The translations under genes and the position numbers were made by a program. Positions 17,922 through 25,109 of a DNA stretch of 57,109 bases are shown in pieces; the first letter of the stretch is position 1, and every line of letters starts with the position of its first letter. Origin of the DNA: JAWLCQ01 sp041687095 (GTDB lineage Bacteria > Planctomycetota > Phycisphaerae > SM23-33); assembly GCA_041687095.1 (NCBI GenBank), contig JAWLCQ010000010.1, positions 1 to 57,109 on the forward strand, given 5' to 3'. The notes under the pieces are model-generated. The model made no database searches. It saw only the letters and a list, made by a program, of their open reading frames with translations, and had not been told where the DNA came from.

Positions 17922-18914
17922 ATGGCACGGCGGCACACCAATACGCAGATGTTCGCGCTGCAGGACGCGCCCCCCGACCGTGTGCAGATCGCGGGGCGGG
18001 CGTACGGGTTGGTGCGCGTGTTCAAGCACGACTTCTGGGCGGCGACGTGCCTGTACGAACGGGAGGATGCGTCGCGGGAGAGTTCCGGGGGATCCCCCCG
18101 ACGCAGTCGGGGGGCTTGGGGAGAGGAGGGAGCGTCCATGGATGGTTCCGGGGCGCCCCCGGGACGCCGTCCGGGGGCGTTGGGAAGCGCGACGGACGAC
18201 ATTCCGGGGGCGTTGGGGAGCGCGACGGACGACATTCCGCGGGCGGTGGTGAAGTTCGGGCGGGCGCGGGATTTCTGCGGGATCCCGATGCGCTGGGCCG
18301 CCCGGGCGCAGCAGCGGCACGAGGAGAGCATCTACGGGCAGTTGGCGGGCGTGCGGGGCGTCCCCCGCTGGATGGGCCGCCTGGGCGACACCGCCTACGC
18401 CCTGGAGTACATCGACGCCCGCCCGCTCGACCATCCGCCCGCCCCCGCCCCGGGCTTCTTCGACCGCCTCCGCGACCTCTTCGACGCCGTCCACGCCCGC
18501 GGGGTCGCCCTCACCGACGCCAACAAACGCTCGAACATTCTCATCGGCCCCGGCGAGCAGCCGTACGTCGTCGACTTCCAGCTCTCCCTCCGCCTCCGCG
18601 AGGACCTGCCCCGCCCGCTCGCCCGCCTGGTGGCCGCCACCGTGCGGTACATCATGCAGCGGGACCTCTACCACCTCTACAAGCACAAGCGCCGCATGGC
18701 CCCCGACGAGGTGACGAGCGAGGAGTTCGAACTCTCCCGCCGCCGCAGCGGTCTGCACCTCCTGCATCGCAAGCTCACCAAGCCCTACCGCACGGTTCGC
18801 CGCGGGTTCCTGCGGAAGCAGCACGAGACCGGCCGCCTGCAGTCGCCCACCGAGCAGCTCGAGGACCACCACCAGCCCGAGAAGGAAAAGTGGCGGTCGG
18901 GAAGCGGTGAGTGA
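17922..18914 (+). CDS. Protein-kinase-fold protein (RIO/Kdo-kinase-like) with a repeat-derived insertion
   Basis: A protein of 330 residues with a small kinase fold: the likely ATP-binding lysine in AVVKFGR (K111), a catalytic loop LTDANKRSNIL (D199, N205) in place of HRD, and a VVDFQ metal motif (D218). Residues about 49-106, between the second and third strands, are Gly/Pro/Ser-rich and encoded by palindromic repeat DNA (18066-18239), including a tandem repeat of GALGSATDDIP. The catalytic residues are intact, so the protein may still work with a long surface loop. The substrate is unknown; lipopolysaccharide-core or small-molecule kinases are candidates. The stop codon overlaps the following repeat. 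Confidence 0.75.
   Translation: MARRHTNTQMFALQDAPPDRVQIAGRAYGLVRVFKHDFWAATCLYEREDASRESSGGSPRRSRGAWGEEGASMDGSGAPPGRRPGALGSATDDIPGALGSATDDIPRAVVKFGRARDFCGIPMRWAARAQQRHEESIYGQLAGVRGVPRWMGRLGDTAYALEYIDARPLDHPPAPAPGFFDRLRDLFDAVHARGVALTDANKRSNILIGPGEQPYVVDFQLSLRLREDLPRPLARLVAATVRYIMQRDLYHLYKHKRRMAPDEVTSEEFELSRRRSGLHLLHRKLTKPYRTVRRGFLRKQHETGRLQSPTEQLEDHHQPEKEKWRSGSGE
18066..18239. repeat. Palindromic repeats inside the kinase-like gene
   Basis: The segment 18094-18121 (CCCCCCGAC-GCA-GTCGGGGGG then CTTGGGG) is identical over 28 bases to the reverse complement of the intergenic 23162-23189. It is followed by GGGGGCGTTGGG-type units (18167-18236), seen also at 54398-54410. The length, 174 bases, is a multiple of three. 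Confidence 0.8.
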
Positions 18915-19013
18915 TACGGATTCCACTCCAATCCACGGGCGGGGCGCCGTGGTTTGCGGAGCGGAGCAACCACGTCCAATCGGGACTGCCCGCGAATTCC
19001 TTGGGATGCGTAT
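18914..19013. repeat. Stop-abutting palindromic element, copy 1
   Basis: It begins ATACGGATTCCA, whose first base is the last base of the kinase stop codon, and ends TGGGATGCGTAT, giving 12-base imperfect terminal inverted repeats. The centre is CGCCGTGGTTTGCGGAGC...GCAACCACG. It fills most of the gap before the alcohol dehydrogenase gene. Confidence 0.8.
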
Positions 19014-19035
19014 GAGCCCGCTAGAATGTCGAACC

Positions 19036-20034
19036 ATGAAGGCCATGGTCCTCGACCGCAACGCGCCCATTGACGAGTCGCCCCTGCACCTGCGGGACGT
19101 GCCGGTTCCCGCCCCCGGTGCGGGCGAGGTCCGCGTGCGGGTGCGGGCGTGCGGGATCTGCCGCACGGATCTGCACGTCATCGAGGGCGAACTGCCTCCG
19201 CGCAAACTGCCGCTCATCCCCGGCCACCAGGTCGTCGGGACGGTGGACGCGCTGGGGGAGGGCTGCGGGCGGATGGCCGTGGGGGAGCGGATCGGCGTGG
19301 CGTGGCTGCGGGAAACGTGCGGGGCGTGCGAGTTCTGCACCGGCGGCCGGGAGAACCTCTGCGCCGCCCAGCGGTTCACCGGATACCATGCGGACGGGGG
19401 CTTCGCGGAGTACGCCCTCGTGCGCGAGGACTTCGCGTACGTGATCCCGCAGGCGTTCTCCGACGTCGACGCCACTCCGCTGCTGTGCGCGGGGATCGTG
19501 GGGTATCGGGCGCTGAAGCGGGCGAACCTGCCCGAGGGCGGGACGCTGGCGATTTACGGATTCGGGTCCAGCGCGCACATCATCCTGCAAATCGCCCTCG
19601 ATCGCGGGGCGACGGTGTACGTGGTGACCCGCGGGGAGGGCCACCGGCAGCTCGCGCGGGACATGGGCGCCGCCTGGGCCGGAGACGACCCCGCCGACCT
19701 GCCCGAGAAGGCGGACTCCGCCATCCTCTTCGCCCCCGTCGGGCGCCTCGTGCCTCCCGCCCTGGAGGGGCTGAAGAAGGGGGGCACGCTGTCGCTGGCG
19801 GGGATCTACATGACGGACATCCCCCCGCTGAACTACGAGAAGCACGTCTTCCACGAGCGCGACATCCGCAGCGTGACCGCCAACACCCGCGAGGACGGGC
19901 GCGAGCTGCTCGCCGCCGCCGCCCGCATTCCCATCCGCCCCCGCACGACGACCTACCCCCTCCGCGACGCCAACCGCGCCCTGCAGGACCTCAAGCACGA
20001 TCGGATCAACGGCACGGGCGTGATCGTGATCTAG
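19036..20034 (+). CDS. Zinc-dependent alcohol dehydrogenase (AdhA-like, TIGR02822-type)
   Basis: Medium-chain NAD(P)-dependent dehydrogenase of 332 residues. Catalytic zinc ligands are in GICRTD and GHQVVG; the structural zinc site is CGACEFCTGGRENLC. The nucleotide-binding segment is IYGFGSSAHI. Length and these sequences match the zinc-binding alcohol dehydrogenase family typified by TIGR02822. The start is ATG 19036 (MKAMVLDR), just after the palindromic element; an in-frame GTG further upstream would translate repeat sequence and is unlikely. The physiological substrate cannot be read from sequence; a fermentative role would fit the acetate kinase gene elsewhere in the window. Confidence 0.9.
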   Translation: MKAMVLDRNAPIDESPLHLRDVPVPAPGAGEVRVRVRACGICRTDLHVIEGELPPRKLPLIPGHQVVGTVDALGEGCGRMAVGERIGVAWLRETCGACEFCTGGRENLCAAQRFTGYHADGGFAEYALVREDFAYVIPQAFSDVDATPLLCAGIVGYRALKRANLPEGGTLAIYGFGSSAHIILQIALDRGATVYVVTRGEGHRQLARDMGAAWAGDDPADLPEKADSAILFAPVGRLVPPALEGLKKGGTLSLAGIYMTDIPPLNYEKHVFHERDIRSVTANTREDGRELLAAAARIPIRPRTTTYPLRDANRALQDLKHDRINGTGVIVI

Positions 20035-20130
20035 CACGGACAAAAACACTCGCGCGACCGCTCAAGGTTTGGACGGGGCGTTCCGATACATAGAATAGGC
20101 TGGATGCTGTAAAAAGGCTGGGAATGTCTT

Positions 20131-20229
20131 ATGAAGACCTTTCAGGTGATTCTGCTCAATGTGAGCGAGGCAATCGTTGTCCTGGCCGGTCTGGGGGCGA
20201 TTGCACTGGCAGCCTGGACGCTGCTGTAA
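20131..20229 (+). CDS. Possible 32-residue single-helix membrane peptide
   Basis: An open frame begins MKTFQVILLNVSEAIVVLAG and ends with a TAA; residues 13-32 form one continuous hydrophobic helix. GGGA lies about seven bases upstream. It sits between a plus-strand and a minus-strand gene, in a stretch clearly less GC-rich than its surroundings. No family is recognised, and a chance frame of this size is possible. Confidence 0.4.
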   Translation: MKTFQVILLNVSEAIVVLAGLGAIALAAWTLL

Positions 20230-20243
20230 GGGTGGGGCGGTGA

Positions 20244-20987
20244 CTACCGCCGGTTGCGCTCGTCGACGATTTCGATCAGTTCGGCGAGGCGACGGATGCG
20301 GTGGTTCGCTACCGGCCCTCGCCGGGCGAAGGCGTCGAACGGGTCCTTGAGGACCGAGACGAGCCCTGCGCGGTTGGCCCCCTGGACGTCGGCGCCGGGG
20401 GAGTCCCCCACGAACAGCGTTTCCGCTGGCTCGACCCCCGCTTGCTGCAGCGCAATGCGGAAGATCCTCGCGTTGGGCTTGCGGAAGCGGACGGTCGAGG
20501 AGTAGACGCGGGGCGTCAGGAACTCCAGCATGCCCTCCTGGGTGAGGTGGCGGTCGAGCACCTCCGGGGGCAGGAAGGTGTTGGAGATCAGCCCCATCAC
20601 CAGTCCGGCGTCGCGGAAGCGGCGGAGGACGTCGAGGGCATCGGGATCGGGGGCGGCCGCCCCGCGAAGGGGCAAATACCATCGCCACGCCAACTCCACC
20701 GCCTGCTCCTGCGTCAGGGGCACCTGCATGTCCGCATGGAGCCTGGCCAGGACCTCCAGCGAGTTGAAGTCCCGCTGCGTGAGGTGGCTGCGGAGGTAGC
20801 GGTAGCGAACGGCGATGTTCTTCCAGAACACGTAACGCTCGAACGGCGGCAGCGTGTGCCCAAGTTCCTGCAGGTACTCGTACGCCATGTGCGCGCCCGC
20901 GCGGAACATGCGGGCCATGTTCACGCGGCCGTAGTTCAGCAGGGTCTCGCCGAGATCGAAGAATACTGCCTGAATCTTCATGGGCAT
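20244..20987 (-). CDS. HAD-superfamily hydrolase
   Basis: A phosphatase-like protein of about 247 residues. Motif I is FFDLGETLLNYG (nucleophile Asp, then ET in place of the usual GT), motif II is LISNTF, motif III includes RKPNARIFRIAL and motif IV is LFVGDSPGADVQGANRAG. The helical cap is inserted after motif I, as in subfamily I. Two in-frame ATGs (20987, 20981) and an upstream GTG (21002) are possible starts. The substrate is unknown. A terminator-like hairpin lies 114 bases upstream on the same strand. Confidence 0.85.
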   Translation of the reverse strand: MPMKIQAVFFDLGETLLNYGRVNMARMFRAGAHMAYEYLQELGHTLPPFERYVFWKNIAVRYRYLRSHLTQRDFNSLEVLARLHADMQVPLTQEQAVELAWRWYLPLRGAAAPDPDALDVLRRFRDAGLVMGLISNTFLPPEVLDRHLTQEGMLEFLTPRVYSSTVRFRKPNARIFRIALQQAGVEPAETLFVGDSPGADVQGANRAGLVSVLKDPFDAFARRGPVANHRIRRLAELIEIVDERNRR

Positions 20988-21100
20988 GCGTTCGCCATTC
21001 ACTCCGAAGATCCCTCAGGATACGGGGACGGGGGCGTCCATGCAACACGATCGGCAGGGGCGGGTGCATGCGGGTGCAGCAGCGGATTGTGGCGGGGCGC

Positions 21101-21142
21101 AAAAAAAACCTCCGCCCCGTGCACAAGGCACGAAGCGGAGGC
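21101..21142 (-). terminator. Rho-independent terminator with U8 tract
   Basis: On the minus strand a stem pairs CCTCCGCTTCGTGC with GCACGGGGCGGAGG and is followed by eight U residues (21101-21108). It is the only classical terminator found in this window. It ends either a small RNA or an attenuated leader of the HAD gene. Confidence 0.8.
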
Positions 21143-21201
21143 TGCCACGGCTGAAAACAGCCATATCACAAACCCCGGACCAGGGGGTCAGTTCCTCGAC
21201 G
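21101..21201 (-). ncRNA. Candidate small RNA or leader of about 100 nt
   Basis: Downstream of a promoter-like pair (TTGACA and TAGGTT, 17 apart) the predicted transcript could form ACCCC/GGGGT and GGCTG/CAGCC hairpins before the strong terminator. No open frame of note and no known RNA family is recognised. It could be a free RNA or a transcription attenuator ahead of the HAD gene. Confidence 0.45.
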
Positions 21202-21207
21202 CTTTTC

Positions 21208-21236
21208 AACCTATCGGCAGATCGCGGGGATGTCAA
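21208..21236 (-). promoter_or_regulatory. Promoter for the candidate small RNA
   Basis: A perfect -35 box TTGACA (complement of 21231-21236), a 17-base spacer and TAGGTT (complement of 21208-21213) face the terminator at 21101-21142. Confidence 0.5.
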
Positions 21237-21545
21237 CCGGATCAGGGACGCGATCGGGCACGGAAGGCAGGGCAGGGGAGGGGCAGTCAACATCAGGTCG
21301 GTTGTGATTGACTGAGTACCTAACAGTGGATAAAATATGGCACGAATGAGCTTGTTCTAAGCGTATGGATGTGCGGTGGATAGTGAATCGCACTGCATGG
21401 ATGCCCTATGGCTTCCGGGGGGAGAAAGCCTCGCCCGGCCATGGAAACGCCATACGATCCTCTGTGGGCAGGCCATTGCCATCGGGAGAAGTTTTTTTAT
21501 AATTGCGCCCCATACCGCGCATCCGGCGGGAGGAAAGGAATAGAA
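21237..21545. other. AT-richer intergenic region between divergent units
   Basis: Apart from the arginine decarboxylase promoter at 21476-21503 I see no gene in this 309-base stretch. It is less GC-rich than the rest of the window and short open frames in it lack ribosome sites. Confidence 0.5.
21476..21503 (+). promoter_or_regulatory. Promoter of the arginine decarboxylase gene
   Basis: TTGCCA (21476-21481), a 16-base spacer and a perfect TATAAT (21498-21503) predict a start near 21510 and a leader of about 35 bases. A GGAGGAAAGGAA ribosome site follows. Confidence 0.75.
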
Positions 21546-22103
21546 ATGGCACGATCCGGGCTGGTTCCCCAAGAGGTGTTCTTTACCAAGGGCGTCGGGA
21601 AGCATCGCAACCGACTGCAGAGCTTCGAGCTGGCGCTGCGCCACGCGGGGATTGAGAAGGGTAATCTCGTCCGCGTCTCCAGCATCCTCCCTCCGCGGTG
21701 CAAGATCATCGGGAGGACCAAGGGCCTGACCAAGCTCCAGCCCGGGGAGATCACCTACGTCGTCCTCGCCGAGGCCGCCACCAACGAGCCCTCCCGCCTG
21801 GTGGGCAGCGGGATCGGCCTGGCCGTCCCCGCCGAGGGGCAGCAGTACGGGTACATCAGCGAGCATCACGGCTATGGCATGCCCGAGAACCGCCTGGGCG
21901 ATTTCGTCGAGGACATGGCCGCCACCATGCTCGCCACCACGTTGGGCATCGAGTTCGATCCCGAAGGCGCCTACGACGAGCGCAAGGAAATCTACAAGAT
22001 GTCCGGCAAGATCGTCCGCACGCGTTCGACCGTTCAGACGGCCGAGGGCGACAAGGACGGGTTGTGGACCACCGTCATCGCCGCGGCGGTGATGCTGCTG
22101 TAG
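21546..22103 (+). CDS. pdaD: Pyruvoyl-dependent arginine decarboxylase
   Basis: Decarboxylates arginine to agmatine using a pyruvoyl group made by self-cleavage. In the 185-residue protein, VRVSSILPPRCK (about residues 43-54) is the processing site, with cleavage expected between the two serines. GEITYVVLAEAATNEPSRLVGSGIG and the GYGMPENRLGDF region are also family hallmarks. The start is ATG 21546, after a strong ribosome site and promoter. Agmatinase lies 169 bases downstream, so the pair converts arginine to putrescine. Confidence 0.95.
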   Translation: MARSGLVPQEVFFTKGVGKHRNRLQSFELALRHAGIEKGNLVRVSSILPPRCKIIGRTKGLTKLQPGEITYVVLAEAATNEPSRLVGSGIGLAVPAEGQQYGYISEHHGYGMPENRLGDFVEDMAATMLATTLGIEFDPEGAYDERKEIYKMSGKIVRTRSTVQTAEGDKDGLWTTVIAAAVMLL

Positions 22104-22272
22104 GATCGTTCGGGAACGTTCTTCACCGCGGAGAGCGCAGAACCCGCAGAGAGCCTCATGGGAGTGGCAGGACATTGCTCGCCTCTCTGCGGCCCTCGCG
22201 ATCTCGGCGGTGGAATCGAGCGACAAAGGGCCCTTAACGCCTCGCACCCCTGACCCGCGCAAGGATTCCGCC
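22104..22272. repeat. Inverted repeat between arginine decarboxylase and agmatinase
   Basis: TTCACCGCGGAGAGCGCAG... (22122-22155) pairs imperfectly with 22181-22215 (GCCTCTCTGCGG...GCGGTGGAA). The units have a roughly heptad feel (GCAGAGA, GCGGAGA). This hairpin would lie within a shared transcript of the two polyamine genes. Confidence 0.65.
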
Positions 22273-23151
22273 ATGGCCAACCAGCCGCCGAACTTCCTCG
22301 ACATGCCCCCCGAGCTGTGCGATCCCCGCACCGCCCGCTACGCCGTCCTCGCCATCCCCTACGAGGGCACGGTGACGTACAAGGGCGGAACCGCCCAGGG
22401 TCCCTCCGCCATCATCGAGGCCAGCGCCCACGTCGAGACGTTCGACGAGGAACTGCTCGCCGAGTTCCATACCGCCGGGGTGGCCACCTACCCCATGATC
22501 CCCCCGGCGAGGGACCCGGAGGAGCAGTACGCCCGCACCCTCGCCGCCGCCCGCGAGATCTTCAACGACGACAAGTTCCTCCTCGCCCTCGGGGGCGAGC
22601 ACAGCATCACGCCCCCCCTCGTCGCCGCCGCCGCCGAAAAGCACGGGCCCATCAGCGTCCTGCAGTTCGACGCCCATTCCGATCTCCGCGACGAGTACGA
22701 GGACACCAAGCGCAACCACGCGTGCATCATGCGGCGGGTCCTGGAGATCACCCCCAACATCGCCCAGGTGGGCATCCGCAGCTTCGGGCCCGAGGATTGG
22801 GCGGAGGTCCCCGAGCGGGTGAAGAACTTCTTCACCCCCCGGCGCATCCGTTCCGAGCCCGACTGGATGGACCGCGTTCTGGAGATGCTCACCGACCGCG
22901 TCTACGTCACCATCGACATCGACGGGTTCGACCCCGCTTTCGCCCCCGGGACCGGAACGCCCGAACCGGGCGGGCTCGACTGGTTCCAGGTGACCGGATT
23001 GCTGCGGCGGGTCTGCACCGAGCGGACCGTCGTCGGGGCCGACATCAACGAGGTCCGCCCCATCGAGCACAATCACGCCACCGAGTTCCTCGCCGCCCGC
23101 CTCGCGTGCAAGATCATCGCCTACACCCAACTGCCCCAGGTGGGGAAGTGA
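22273..23151 (+). CDS. speB: Agmatinase (arginase/agmatinase family)
   Basis: Hydrolyses agmatine to putrescine and urea at a binuclear manganese site. Metal ligands are visible in LALGGEHSIT, QFDAHSDLRDEYEDTKRNHAC and TIDIDGFDPAFAPGTGTPEPGG. The protein has 292 residues, as usual. Start at ATG 22273. Pairing with arginine decarboxylase favours agmatinase over arginase or guanidinobutyrase. Together they make putrescine without ornithine decarboxylase. Confidence 0.93.
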   Translation: MANQPPNFLDMPPELCDPRTARYAVLAIPYEGTVTYKGGTAQGPSAIIEASAHVETFDEELLAEFHTAGVATYPMIPPARDPEEQYARTLAAAREIFNDDKFLLALGGEHSITPPLVAAAAEKHGPISVLQFDAHSDLRDEYEDTKRNHACIMRRVLEITPNIAQVGIRSFGPEDWAEVPERVKNFFTPRRIRSEPDWMDRVLEMLTDRVYVTIDIDGFDPAFAPGTGTPEPGGLDWFQVTGLLRRVCTERTVVGADINEVRPIEHNHATEFLAARLACKIIAYTQLPQVGK

Positions 23152-23239
23152 GAGACGGTGCCCCCAAGCCCCCCGACTGCGTCGGGGGGATGTGAGCCCG
23201 CGCTCAACCCGAAGCACGCCCCCGCGCGGATACCGAACC
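23152..23239. repeat. CCCCCCGACTGCGTCGGGGGG palindrome, intergenic copy
   Basis: Positions 23162-23189 hold the reverse complement of the 28-base unit found inside the kinase-like gene at 18094-18121. Relatives are at about 33189-33212 and 54373-54410. Confidence 0.8.
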
Positions 23240-24310
23240 ATGTGCGAAGCCTGTGAAACCTCCAAACGCCGCGGCGTGTTCCTCGCCGCCGTGCGCGCCA
23301 ACCAGCGCCTCTGCGACGAGCACTACCGCCTCACCCTCGCCCTGCCCGCCTTCCCGCCCACGCGAGCGGGGCAGTTCGTCCAGCTCCAGTGCCGCAACGT
23401 CTCCGAGCAGGTCACCGCCCGCGAGTTGACGTGGCCGCAGGACCGTTGGCCGACGCTCTCCCAGCCCGAACTCGCCGACAAGGAACCCATGCTCCGCCGC
23501 CCCTTCTCCCTCGCCGGGGACCGCCGCACGGACGAGGGCGTGGAGATCGACGTCATCTACCGCACCGTGGGCACGGGGACGCACTGGCTGCGCGGCGTGC
23601 AACCGGGCACCGAGTTGAGCATCCTGGGCCCGCTGGGCAACGGGTTCCCGATCGCAGGAGCCCTTGAGGGCGTTCAGGGACGGAATTCGCACGGGACCTC
23701 CTCAGCCCATCCCGCAAATCCGCAATCCGCTTCTTCGACGGGCTCAGGACGTGCAATCCGCAATCCGCAATCGACGGCCGTCGTCGTCGGCGGCGGCGTG
23801 GGCATTCCGCCGATGCTGTACCTCACCGAGGCCCTGATCGCCGCGGGCAGGCGGGTCATCGCCATCAGCGGGGCGCGGTCGCGTTCGCTGCTGCCGCTGA
23901 CGGTCTCCCCCGCGACGCCCCCGTCCCCCGAGCCCACCCCGCTCCCGTGCATCGAGGAGTACAACGTCCGCGGGGCCCGGTCCATCATCACCACCGACGA
24001 CGGGTCCGTGGGCGTCCGCGGGTTCGCGAGCACCGCCTTGGCGGAGTGGCTGCAGCGCTCGGGCACGGCCGCTGACGACGTGGTGGTCTACTGCTGCGGC
24101 CCCGAGCCGCTCATGCGCCGCGTCGGGGACCTGTGCGTGGGCGCGGGGATCGAGTGCTTTCTGGCGATGGAGCGGCACATGGCGTGCGGGATGGGCACCT
24201 GCCAGTCCTGCATCGTCAAGATCCGCTCCGACGCCCCCCAGGGCTGGTCCTTCAAGCTCTGCTGCACCGACGGCCCGGTGTTCAACGCGCGCGACGTCGT
24301 CTGGGAGTAA
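23240..24310 (+). CDS. pyrK: Dihydroorotate dehydrogenase electron transfer subunit (PyrK-like)
   Basis: Flavin and [2Fe-2S] subunit passing electrons from dihydroorotate dehydrogenase B to NAD. The 356-residue protein has FAD-binding LRRPFSLAG and GTGTHWL, NAD-binding VVGGGVGIPPM, and the iron-sulfur ligands ACGMGTCQSC with the later LCCTDGPVF. The family usually has about 250-280 residues; extra length comes partly from an Asn/Gln/Ser-rich segment at about residues 141-178, between the FAD and NAD domains, encoded by heptad DNA (AATCCGC units). A CysGlu-rich start MCEACETSKRRG is also unusual. The catalytic PyrD partner is not in the window. Confidence 0.85.
   Translation: MCEACETSKRRGVFLAAVRANQRLCDEHYRLTLALPAFPPTRAGQFVQLQCRNVSEQVTARELTWPQDRWPTLSQPELADKEPMLRRPFSLAGDRRTDEGVEIDVIYRTVGTGTHWLRGVQPGTELSILGPLGNGFPIAGALEGVQGRNSHGTSSAHPANPQSASSTGSGRAIRNPQSTAVVVGGGVGIPPMLYLTEALIAAGRRVIAISGARSRSLLPLTVSPATPPSPEPTPLPCIEEYNVRGARSIITTDDGSVGVRGFASTALAEWLQRSGTAADDVVVYCCGPEPLMRRVGDLCVGAGIECFLAMERHMACGMGTCQSCIVKIRSDAPQGWSFKLCCTDGPVFNARDVVWE
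23659..23775. repeat. AATCCGC heptad repeat inside pyrK
   Basis: Two runs of GCAATCC-type units (about 23719-23736 and 23753-23771) surround a CTTCGACGGGCTCAGGACGTG spacer. The frame stays open through them, adding roughly 35 residues compared with ordinary PyrK. Confidence 0.7.
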
Positions 24311-24443
24311 GACGCATTCCATCTGATTCATGCGCGGGTGCCGTGGCTTGCGAAGCGAAACGGCTTGCCGCGGCGTAGCCTTGGCGGAGCCGGGAGCAAC
24401 CACGTCAAACCAACGGTGCGCACGAATGACTCGGGACCCGTAT
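24311..24443. repeat. Stop-abutting palindromic element, copy 2
   Basis: It starts GACGCATTCCA directly after the pyrK TAA and ends CGGGACCCGTAT. The core GGGTGCCGTGGCTTGCG...GCAACCACGTC is expanded by about 30 bases relative to copy 1. CAAACCAACGGTGCGCACG near its end is shared with 39157-39185. Confidence 0.8.
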
Positions 24444-24528
24444 AAGCCCCTCTGGCGGGGGGCACGCGGTCAGCGGATCTGCCCGCCGCGGATGCGGGGG
24501 CAGTTGCACATCAGAAAGGGAGCGGGAC

Positions 24529-25080
24529 ATGACCGAGACGCCGCCGCAGCCTTCGGCTGTTGGGGAATGGTACTTCGCGAGCCAGGGCCAACGGACCGGA
24601 CCGGTCACCGAGGAGGTCATCCGCGGGTGCATTGCCGGGGGACATCTGGACAGCGGAGTGCAACTCTGGCGAGCGGGGATGGGCGTCTGGATGCCGATCA
24701 CGCTCGTGCCGGAATTCGCCCGCGACATCCGCGAGCACCCGTTGCGGCCGCCGATGTCGAGGCACGGCACTCCGGACCCCACCACGCTGCTGATCGGCCT
24801 GCACGACCCCGGACAGACCAACTATCACCAGGGCCGGGTGCTGGGCTCGGTGGATAGCCTGATCTTCGGCATCTTGTCACTGGTGCTGCCCTGCATCGGG
24901 GTCATCTTCGCCATCATGGTTCTCCCCGTCGCCTCCAAGGCCATCGCCAAGTCCCGGGAGGAACGCGGTGTGTACAGCGGGGTCGGGATGGCCGTCGCGG
25001 GACGGGTCCTGGCGATCATCAGCCTCATCCTGCACGGGGCGGTGCTGCTGCTGATGGTGGCGTATGCGTGGAGGCGTTGA
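24529..25080 (+). CDS. GYF_2-domain membrane protein with C-terminal DUF4190-like helices
   Basis: A protein of 183 residues. The N-terminal part (WYFASQGQRTGPVTEEVIRGCIAGG, then WMPITLVPEF) is a GYF_2 domain, a small module thought to bind proline-rich peptides. After a linker, two membrane helices (about 108-130 and 155-180) flank AIAKSREERGVYSG, the pattern of DUF4190 proteins. GGGAG precedes the ATG. It stands alone. A regulatory or adaptor role is likely but not shown. Confidence 0.8.
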   Translation: MTETPPQPSAVGEWYFASQGQRTGPVTEEVIRGCIAGGHLDSGVQLWRAGMGVWMPITLVPEFARDIREHPLRPPMSRHGTPDPTTLLIGLHDPGQTNYHQGRVLGSVDSLIFGILSLVLPCIGVIFAIMVLPVASKAIAKSREERGVYSGVGMAVAGRVLAIISLILHGAVLLLMVAYAWRR

Positions 25081-25109
25081 TCGGCAGTTGATCGACGCGC
25101 AGGCCGCGG

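Noticed and set aside
17922..18914. The kinase-like gene as a pseudogene because of the insertion
   Set aside because: The insertion length is a multiple of three, and all expected kinase residues lie in one continuous frame.
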